In this document: one piece after another, positions 1 through 5,110 of the stretch
How positions within the stretch are numbered: the first letter of the stretch is position 1
Layout of the letters: the number at the start of each line of letters is the position of its first letter
Assembly: GCA_035500275.1 (NCBI GenBank)
Contig: DATJXI010000376.1
Location: 1-5,110, forward strand
Source: Roseiarcus sp035500275
GTDB taxonomy: Bacteria > Pseudomonadota > Alphaproteobacteria > Rhizobiales > Beijerinckiaceae
DNA length: 5,110 nt
Direction: 5' to 3'
The notes under the pieces: generated by a model
The model's database searches: none
The model's input: the letters and a program-made list of their open reading frames with translations, nothing else
What the model was told of the DNA's origin: nothing
Program-made: the position numbers and the translations under genes

Positions 1-186
1 GCAGCTTCGCCACGTCCGCGAGGCTGAAGCCCATCCGCTGCGCAATTCTGACATATCTGACTGCCCCAGCGCCTCGTCGCCGTATTCGCGATAGCCGTCC
101 GCGCTACGAGGCGGGTCGATCAGCCCCTTCCGCTCGTAGAAGCGGACGGTCTCGACTCCGACGCCAGGCGTCCAGCGCGCCAGCAT
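1..186 (-). pseudogene. MerR-family transcriptional regulator, N-terminal remnant, frameshifted and cut by window edge
   Basis: MerR regulators bind the spacer of a promoter through an N-terminal winged helix and sense a metal or small molecule with the C-terminal part. From the ATG at 186 the frame reads MLARW, then VGVETVRFYERKGL, a clear match to the MerR recognition-helix and wing signature, then SADGYREYGDEAL. At about position 61 this frame loses similarity, and the family pattern resumes in another frame as VRYVRIAQRMGFSLADVAKL (61 down to 2). One base appears to be missing. The usual first segment (an IGxLA-type start) is also absent: the ATG falls at about the family's residue 5 to 8, with an odd extra proline following. 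The bolA stop lies 27 bp upstream, in frame with this ATG, and no ribosome-binding site is evident. Inference: a decaying gene, although a sequencing error at 61 would also explain the shift. The effector-binding part lies outside the window, so the ligand is unknown. Confidence 0.72.
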
Positions 187-213
187 CGGCCGCTGAAGGG
201 ACTGGCTGGGCGA

Positions 214-444
214 TCAGCTCTCCGAGGTCGAGAGCGCGAGCGCGTGCAAATCGCCGCCCATGCGCCCTTTGAGCGCGGCGTAGACCATCTGGTGCTGCTG
301 CACCTTGGTCTTGCCCTTGAAGGCGGCGGCGACGACGCTGGCGGCATAGTGGTTGCCGTCGCCCGCCAGGTCCTTCACCTCGACCCGCGCGCCGGGGAAG
401 GCCTCGCGGATCATGGTCTCAATCTCGGTTTGCGACATGGCCAT
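214..444 (-). CDS. BolA family protein (BolA2/IbaG-like)
   Basis: This 76-residue protein has the compact alpha-beta BolA fold pattern: N-terminal helix (residues 4-15), a loop with DGNHYAASVV (29-38), the family hallmark FKGKTKVQQHQMVYAAL (42-58) and the closing GGDLHALALS (63-72). His67 in HALAL is the conserved histidine that, in characterised BolA proteins, helps ligate a [2Fe-2S] cluster shared with a monothiol CGFS glutaredoxin. Family members act in iron-sulfur trafficking, iron regulation or stress responses in the cytoplasm. Length and the HYxxxVV loop fit the short BolA2/IbaG group rather than E. coli BolA itself. The start at 444 has GAGGAG (460-455) 10 nt upstream; a second ATG at 438 is possible. 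The gene overlaps the preceding small gene by 26 bp, so it is translated from the purL mRNA. A grxD gene, often next to such bolA genes in alphaproteobacteria, is not seen; a broken merR follows instead. Confidence 0.95.
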   Translation of the reverse strand: MAMSQTEIETMIREAFPGARVEVKDLAGDGNHYAASVVAAAFKGKTKVQQHQMVYAALKGRMGGDLHALALSTSES

Positions 445-663
445 GGGTTTTGCGCTCCTCGATCGCTTTGATCGCGTCGTCTTCCTGGCGGGCCTCCGCC
501 TCGAGCCGCGCGACGACGTCTTCCGCCGGCTCTTTTGCCGCGATCGTCACCCCGTCGGTCATGAGGACCAGGCATTCGGCCGCGTCGATCGCGCTGACGG
601 CGACGACGCGCTCAGGACGGATATAGGCGAAGCCCGCCTTAGTCTTGACCACGATGAAAGGAA

Positions 664-667
<4 letters not shown>
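419..667 (-). CDS. Conserved-looking small protein of unknown function, 82 aa, between purL and bolA
   Basis: I do not recognise this protein with certainty. Residues 1-45 look like a small beta-rich domain: MIPFIVVKTKAGFAYIRPE, then a hydrophobic VVAVSA, LVLMTDGVTIAA and an acidic helix start at EPAEDVVARLE (46-56). Residues 47-73 are a charged, probably coiled helix, and the tail is polar with two histidines. There is no signal peptide, membrane segment or metal-binding Cys pair. The strand-turn-strand-then-E-x-V pattern weakly recalls small FlbD-like proteins, but this is a shape resemblance only. The start at 667 is chosen because its ATG overlaps the purL TGA (ATGA) and GGAGG lies 9 nt upstream at 681-677. 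An ATG at 703 in the same frame would lie deep inside purL and adds a basic stretch with no clear role. The overlap at both ends implies coupled translation with purL and bolA. Existence as a gene is well supported; function is unknown. Confidence 0.85.
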
Positions 668-2895
<2,228 letters not shown>

Positions 2896-2905
2896 GGGGC
2901 CGCGC

Positions 2906-2934
2906 CACATAGCCGGGCGCGGCGGCGATCTCAA
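2906..2934 (-). promoter_or_regulatory. Predicted sigma-70-type promoter for the purL operon
   Basis: On the minus strand TTGAGA (2934-2929) is separated by exactly 17 bp from TATGTG (2911-2906). The -35 matches five of six consensus bases, while the -10 has only the TAT start, as is common for alphaproteobacterial housekeeping promoters of the CTAT type. Transcription would begin near 2899, only about 4 nt before the purL ATG. No purine-rich ribosome-binding site is present before that ATG, which fits a near-leaderless mRNA. Prediction from pattern only. Confidence 0.45.
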
Positions 2935-2975
2935 CTGTCCAGTGGTTTTCTGGCACCTGGGGACAGCTTTCCGTT

Positions 2976-3016
2976 TTGACATTTTGCCTTGACCGCAACC
3001 GCCTGGGGGCTACAAA
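2976..3016 (+). promoter_or_regulatory. Predicted tRNA promoter with two candidate -35 boxes
   Basis: A perfect TTGACA lies at 2976-2981 and a second box, CTTGACC with core TTGACC, at 2989-2994. The second is spaced 16 bp from TACAAA (3011-3016), preceded by GC, giving GCTACAAATGG, a form close to strong alphaproteobacterial -10 regions. The start would be near 3023, giving a leader of about 97 nt before the tRNA. The upstream TTGACA has no good -10 partner at 17 bp and may be a binding site or chance repeat. The divergent purL promoter starts about 40 bp to the left. Confidence 0.5.
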
Positions 3017-3129
3017 TGGCCTCTGTCATCAATTTGGACAACGCTAGGCGGCTCGCCAAGCTGGACAAGCGCGACTTGGACTTCGTAAAGCCCGACCTCG
3101 TGCTCTGCGAGCGCCGAAAGGGCCGGTAG
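3016..3129 (+). CDS. Possible 37-codon small protein overlapping the tRNA 5' end
   Basis: An open frame from ATG 3016 encodes a charged peptide beginning MASVINLDNARRLAKLDKRD and ending in a basic ERRKGR; the TAG stop (3127-3129) lies at tRNA positions 8 to 10. In favour: 31 of 36 third codon positions are G or C, like the real genes here, while both other plus-strand frames are interrupted. Against: the ATG sits in the predicted -10 box of the tRNA promoter, there is no ribosome-binding site (only a G run, 3005-3009), and RNase P cleavage before 3120 would cut the message inside codon 35. An upstream TTG at 2989 would lengthen it to 46 residues. It has no recognisable domain. It could be a real small gene, the 3' remnant of an older gene, or chance. 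Confidence 0.3.
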   Translation: MASVINLDNARRLAKLDKRDLDFVKPDLVLCERRKGR

Positions 3130-3195
3130 CTCAATGGTTAGAGCCGGCCGCTCATAACGGTCTGGTTGCAGGTTCGAGTCCTGCCCGGCCCACCA
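3120..3195 (+). tRNA. tRNA with anticodon CAT, probably tRNA-Ile2 (lysidine-modified, reads AUA)
   Basis: A full 76-nt cloverleaf can be drawn: acceptor GGGCCGG/CCGGCCC (3120-3126 with 3185-3191, seven perfect pairs), D stem GCTC/GAGC, anticodon stem GGCCG/CGGTC with one G-T pair, loop CTCATAA with CAT at 3153-3155, five-base variable loop TGGTT, T stem GCAGG/CCTGC with loop TTCGAGT, discriminator A at 3192, and CCA encoded at 3193-3195. CAT can mean initiator Met, elongator Met or Ile2. The first acceptor pair is matched, so it is not an initiator. C4-G69 and C5-G68, the short D loop AATGGTTA and overall likeness to E. coli ileX-type tRNAs favour Ile2, in which TilS changes C34 to lysidine so that AUA is read as isoleucine. 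Automated pipelines may call it Met. The cloverleaf is certain; the amino-acid identity is about 75 percent likely. Confidence 0.93.
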
Positions 3196-3204
3196 CTCCA
3201 TCCT

Positions 3205-3222
3205 CGTTCTGGAAGACGAACG
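3205..3222. terminator. Weak hairpin between convergent tRNA and gnd
   Basis: CGTTC (3205-3209) can pair with GAACG (3218-3222) around an 8-nt loop, inside the 34-bp gap between the tRNA CCA end and the gnd stop. There is no T run on either strand, so this is a poor intrinsic terminator. It is listed because it is the only symmetrical element where both converging transcripts must end. Confidence 0.2.
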
Positions 3223-3229
3223 CAGCCAT

Positions 3230-4669
3230 TCACCCAACCTGCGCTTCCACGCCATCCTCGCTCCAGCGGGTGTGGTACACGCCCGGCTTGTCGAGCCGGC
3301 GATACGTGTGCGCGCCGAAATAGTCCCGGAGGCCCTGCAGCAGATTCGCTGGTCCGCGCGCGCGGCGGAAGCCGTCGTAGTAGGCGAGCGTCGAGGAAAA
3401 GGCCGGCGCAGGCACGCCGCTTTGGACAGCCGAGGAAAGAACGCTCCGCCAGGCGCCTTCGGCGCCCGCAACGGCGTCGCGGAAGTGGTCGGCGAGCAAC
3501 AGATTCGCGAGCGCGGGCTCGCCCTCATAGGCCTCCATGATGCGATCGAGCATCCGGGCCCGGATGATGCAGCCCGCCCGCCAGATGGCGGCGATCTCGC
3601 GCAAGTTGAGATTCCATCCATACTGCGGGCCGGCGACGCTCATCTGCTCGAACCCTTGCGCATAGGCGACGATCTTCGCCGCGTAGAGCGCGTCGCGGAT
3701 CGCCTCGACGTCGTCCGGCGACGCGTTCCTCGGCGCCGGGGACTCATGAGGAAAGCGCTCAGCGGCCTTGAGGCGCAATTCCCGCTCGCCCGAAAGCGCC
3801 CGCGCAAAAACCGCCTCGGTGATCGCCGTGATCGGCACGCCGAGTTCGAGTGCCGACTGCGCCGTCCATCGCCCGGTGCCCTTCTGCTCGGCCTCGTCGA
3901 GGACGTTATCGACGAGCGCGCGGCCCGTTTCATCCTTCTTGCGCAATACGGCGGCGGTGATCTCGATGAGGTAGGAATCGAGCGGGCTCGATTTCCAGTT
4001 CGCGAAGATGTCGCCGATCGCGTCCGCCGACAGGCCGTAGACCGACTTCAGGATGTCGTAGGTCTCGGCGATGAGCTGCATGTCGGCGTATTCGATGCCG
4101 TTGTGCACCATCTTGACGTAGTGGCCGCCGCCGTCCGGGCCGATCAGCGCGCAGCACGGCTCCCCATTCGCCTCAGCCGCCATCCGGGTCAGGAAGGGCG
4201 CGATGCGATCGTAGGCCGCGCGGTCGCAGCCGGGCATCATGCTCGGCCCATGAAGCGCGCCCTCCTCGCCGCCCGAGACGCCCATGCCGACGAAGCGGAT
4301 CCCTCGCGCCGCGCACGCCTTGGCGCGCCGGATCGTGTCGGTGAAATGCGAGTTGCCGCCGTCGATGACGATGTCGTCGGCGTCGAGATGGGCCATGAGC
4401 TCGTCGATCATATCGTCGACCGGCTTGCCCGCCTTCACCATGATGAGGGCGATGCGCGGTCGGCTCAGCGACGCGACGAACTCGGGAAGCGTCGTCGAGG
4501 GGATGAAGCGGCCCTCGGGCCCATGCTCCTGGACGAAGGCGTCGGTGCGTTCGTGATGCCGGTTGAAGAGGGCGACCGAGAGCCCGCGGCTAGCGGCGTT
4601 GCGGGCGAGGTTCGCGCCCATGACCGCAAGTCCGATGACGCCAAGATCCGCTTGCGCCGCTTCCGCCAT
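3230..4669 (-). CDS. gnd: 6-phosphogluconate dehydrogenase, decarboxylating (NADP+)
   Basis: Gnd oxidatively decarboxylates 6-phosphogluconate to ribulose-5-phosphate, yielding NADPH and CO2, in the cytoplasmic oxidative pentose phosphate pathway. At 479 residues it is the long, complete form. The N-terminal Rossmann domain shows GLAVMGANLARN (13-24), an NR pair (36-37) where NADP-binding enzymes contact the 2'-phosphate, and DGGNSHFTDT (103-112). The substrate signature VSGGEEGALHGPSMMPG (131-147) and GGHYVKMVHNGIEY (181-194) follow, with catalytic Lys186 and Glu193. The all-helical domain carries KGTGRWTA (263-270), and the C-terminal tail has LRDYFGAHTYRR (447-458) and VYHTRW (464-469), which complete the partner subunit's active site in known dimers. 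The start at 4669 is supported by AGGGAG (4682-4677) 7 nt upstream. Neither zwf nor pgl is adjacent. The gene converges on the tRNA and stands alone; its promoter probably lies in the structured region to its right. Confidence 0.97.
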   Translation of the reverse strand: MAEAAQADLGVIGLAVMGANLARNAASRGLSVALFNRHHERTDAFVQEHGPEGRFIPSTTLPEFVASLSRPRIALIMVKAGKPVDDMIDELMAHLDADDIVIDGGNSHFTDTIRRAKACAARGIRFVGMGVSGGEEGALHGPSMMPGCDRAAYDRIAPFLTRMAAEANGEPCCALIGPDGGGHYVKMVHNGIEYADMQLIAETYDILKSVYGLSADAIGDIFANWKSSPLDSYLIEITAAVLRKKDETGRALVDNVLDEAEQKGTGRWTAQSALELGVPITAITEAVFARALSGERELRLKAAERFPHESPAPRNASPDDVEAIRDALYAAKIVAYAQGFEQMSVAGPQYGWNLNLREIAAIWRAGCIIRARMLDRIMEAYEGEPALANLLLADHFRDAVAGAEGAWRSVLSSAVQSGVPAPAFSSTLAYYDGFRRARGPANLLQGLRDYFGAHTYRRLDKPGVYHTRWSEDGVEAQVG

Positions 4670-4686
4670 CGAGGTTCTCCCTGATC

Positions 4687-4696
4687 AAGCCGGCTT
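4687..4696. promoter_or_regulatory. Perfect 10-bp palindrome in the gnd leader
   Basis: AAGCCGGCTT is a perfect palindrome 17 nt upstream of the gnd ATG and just before its ribosome-binding site. Further out CGGCCG occurs twice (4737-4742 and 4747-4752), 4 bp apart. Either could be an operator or RNA hairpin controlling gnd; equally, such short GC palindromes arise by chance in this kind of genome. Confidence 0.25.
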
Positions 4697-4803
4697 CATC
4701 CGGTCTCTCAGGTTCAACCGTAGCGCAATCCGCACGCGGCCGCACCCGGCCGAAGCCAACCTCCCTTTCGGCGCAACTCCTTCCTTTAAGCGTCCGAATC
4801 CTT

Positions 4804-4847
4804 CCAAAAATGGGTCCGGAATGGTTCGGGAATGGTCCTGTTATGGG
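4804..4847. repeat. Four degenerate 11-bp tandem repeats with in-phase ATGG boxes
   Basis: The two central copies, TCCGGAATGGT (4815-4825) and TCGGGAATGGT (4826-4836), are adjacent and differ at one base. Looser copies flank them (CCAAAAATGGG, 4804-4814, and CCTGTTATGGG, 4837-4847). The ATGG core begins at 4810, 4821, 4832 and 4843, exactly 11 bp apart, close to one helical turn. This would place identical protein contacts on one face of the DNA. It may be a binding array or a simple slippage repeat. Confidence 0.6.
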
Positions 4848-4871
4848 CCTTTTCCTTCCCTTTCCTTTCCC
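4848..4871 (+). repeat. 24-nt pure pyrimidine tract
   Basis: From 4848 to 4871 every base on the plus strand is C or T, made of CCTTT and TTCC-like blocks. The opposite strand is a G/A run. It directly follows the ATGG repeats. Such tracts can bend DNA or form triplex structures, or may be slippage products; no function can be read from it. Confidence 0.6.
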
Positions 4872-4907
4872 GTTTTGAGCCTTTTCAATGGTTTACGGGC
4901 GAGTCGA

Positions 4908-5043
4908 GCGAAAAAATCTTCGCCCCTGCTTGCCCCCAAGGGGGCGTCCGAACCCCAGCCGGCCTGAAGGCCGCCGTTTCGATCGAATGGGCGCTCGTCT
5001 TCCTTCCGAAAAACGGAACGATAGCACGCCTTCCGCGGGAAGG
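4908..5043. repeat. Cluster of six short inverted repeats
   Basis: In 136 bp there are GCGAA-N6-TTCGC (4908-4923), GCCCCC-AA-GGGGGC (4932-4945), CGGCC-TGAA-GGCCG (4960-4973), the perfect palindrome TTCGATCGAA (4978-4987), TTCCG-AAAAA-CGGAA (5004-5018) and CCTTCC-GCG-GGAAGG (5029-5043). The last two share TTCC/GGAA arms with centres 25 bp apart, about two and a half helical turns. They could be operator sites, RNA hairpins of an untranslated leader, or parts of a structured small RNA. Each arm was read directly from the sequence; the role is unknown. Confidence 0.55.
4911..4946 (-). terminator. Possible minus-strand intrinsic terminator
   Basis: Read on the minus strand, CGCCCC (4946-4941) can pair with GGGGCG (4926-4921), and four bases later comes a run of six T (4916-4911). 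An alternative, tighter hairpin GCCCCC-TT-GGGGGC (4945-4932) competes but lies 15 nt from the T run. It would stop minus-strand transcription entering from the right before gnd. The 14-nt loop and 4-nt gap are not ideal. Confidence 0.25.
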
Positions 5044-5050
5044 GAAGAAA

Positions 5051-5062
5051 ATGTCGGCCTAA
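5051..5062 (+). other. Candidate minimal upstream frame (Met-Ser-Ala-stop)
   Basis: A purine stretch GGGAAGGGAAG (5038-5048) precedes ATG TCG GCC TAA at 5051-5062. The spacing would suit translation initiation, so this could act as a start-stop leader frame before the ATG at 5108. It may also be a chance occurrence, or the end of the unconvincing longer frame from 4832. The purines also form the right arm of the CCTTCC/GGAAGG hairpin, which could mask them. Confidence 0.2.
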
Positions 5063-5097
5063 ATTCCGGCAAGAACAGGCGCCTTGCGGCGGCGCGC

Positions 5098-5110
5098 GGG
5101 GGGAGTCATG
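5098..5110 (+). other. Candidate translation start of a plus-strand gene leaving the window
   Basis: GGGGGGAG (5098-5105) is followed by TC and an ATG (5108-5110) that are the last bases shown. The G run gives a workable, if tight, ribosome-binding spacing. No codon beyond the start is visible, so the product cannot be judged. If real, this gene is divergent from gnd and shares the 438-bp region with it. Confidence 0.35.

Larger units (their letters stand above)
4670..5107. other. Gene-free 438-bp intergenic region, rich in repeats and palindromes
   Basis: No reading frame here resembles a known protein or has the codon pattern of the neighbours. A 76-codon frame at 4832-5062 (plus) is open, but its third positions are mixed and it runs through a pure pyrimidine tract and the inverted repeats. 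The GC content is visibly lower than in the genes, mainly at 4795-4920. The region carries the gnd leader, tandem 11-bp repeats, a pyrimidine run at 4848-4871 and six inverted repeats between 4908 and 5043, all listed separately. It probably holds control signals for gnd and for a gene starting at the right edge; a small RNA gene is possible. I could not identify a confident promoter. Confidence 0.7.

Noticed and set aside
2935..2966. CTGTCC ... GGACAG inverted repeat between the divergent promoters
   Set aside because: Only six pairs around a 20-nt loop, no known operator match; too weak to list as a site, though its position next to the purL -35 is noted.
2896..2982. Extended purL start at 2982 (29 extra residues)
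   Set aside because: The added stretch is basic and unlike PurL, passes through the predicted purL promoter and makes the protein longer than the usual size of about 740 residues.
2931..3134. Minus-strand 67-codon frame across the purL promoter and tRNA start
   Set aside because: It covers both predicted promoters and the tRNA 5' end, has a Ser/Arg-rich shadow composition and no recognisable motif.
3120..3195. tRNA as an integration site for a mobile element
   Set aside because: No integrase, direct repeat of the tRNA 3' end or foreign-looking DNA is seen; gnd follows after 34 bp.
3272..4684. Long plus-strand open frame (470 codons) antisense to all of gnd
   Set aside because: Same shadow effect; composition is low-complexity Arg/Asp/Val and every motif of Gnd is found on the minus strand.
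4563..4967. Plus-strand 134-codon frame crossing the gnd start
   Set aside because: Its first third is antisense to gnd and the rest runs through repeat-rich intergenic sequence; no motif and no ribosome-binding site stand out.
4832..5062. Plus-strand 76-codon frame with a hydrophobic, aromatic N-terminus
   Set aside because: Codon third positions are mixed, it includes the pyrimidine tract and five to six inverted repeats, and its product resembles nothing known. The hydrophobic start is a by-product of the T/C run.

Overview
The window looks like chromosomal DNA from an alphaproteobacterium, most likely of the order Hyphomicrobiales (a Methylocystis/Methylosinus- or Beijerinckiaceae-like organism is possible but not provable here). 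The reasons are high GC with strongly G/C-ending codons, a PurL and a decarboxylating Gnd of alphaproteobacterial length and motif style, and a purL/bolA neighbourhood that is common in this class.

Layout from left to right: (1) 1-186, minus: the N-terminal part of a MerR-type regulator, broken by a frameshift near position 61, cut at the window edge and lacking its first strand. (2) 214-444, minus: a class II BolA-like protein. (3) 419-667, minus: an 82-residue protein of unknown function. (4) 664-2895, minus: purL, the large subunit of the PurLQS type of FGAM synthetase. Genes 4, 3 and 2 form a tight operon: purL and the small gene share an ATGA stop/start overlap, and the small gene overlaps bolA by 26 bp. 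(5) 2896-3119: a divergent promoter region with a minus-strand purL promoter that leaves almost no 5' leader, and a plus-strand tRNA promoter. A 37-codon reading frame here runs into the tRNA. (6) 3120-3195, plus: a tRNA with anticodon CAT and encoded CCA, best read as the lysidine-type tRNA-Ile2. (7) 3230-4669, minus: gnd, 6-phosphogluconate dehydrogenase, convergent with the tRNA. (8) 4670-5107: a 438-bp intergenic region without a convincing gene but rich in structure: ATGG boxes repeated exactly every 11 bp, a 24-nt pyrimidine tract and a cluster of six inverted repeats. (9) 5098-5110: a purine-rich ribosome-binding-like stretch and an ATG at the very edge, possibly the start of a plus-strand gene.

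Functionally the window combines housekeeping metabolism (purine synthesis step 4; NADPH and ribulose-5-phosphate production by the oxidative pentose phosphate route), iron-sulfur/glutaredoxin-linked biology (BolA) and decoding of AUA codons (tRNA-Ile2). Purine synthesis and Gnd are linked only loosely, through ribose-5-phosphate; the two genes are in separate transcription units. I see no transposon, CRISPR array, phage gene or clear novel multi-gene system. The most interesting points are the small frame that overlaps the tRNA, the unknown gene embedded between purL and bolA, the apparently near-leaderless purL start, the decayed merR where a glutaredoxin gene might be expected, and the structured region upstream of gnd.
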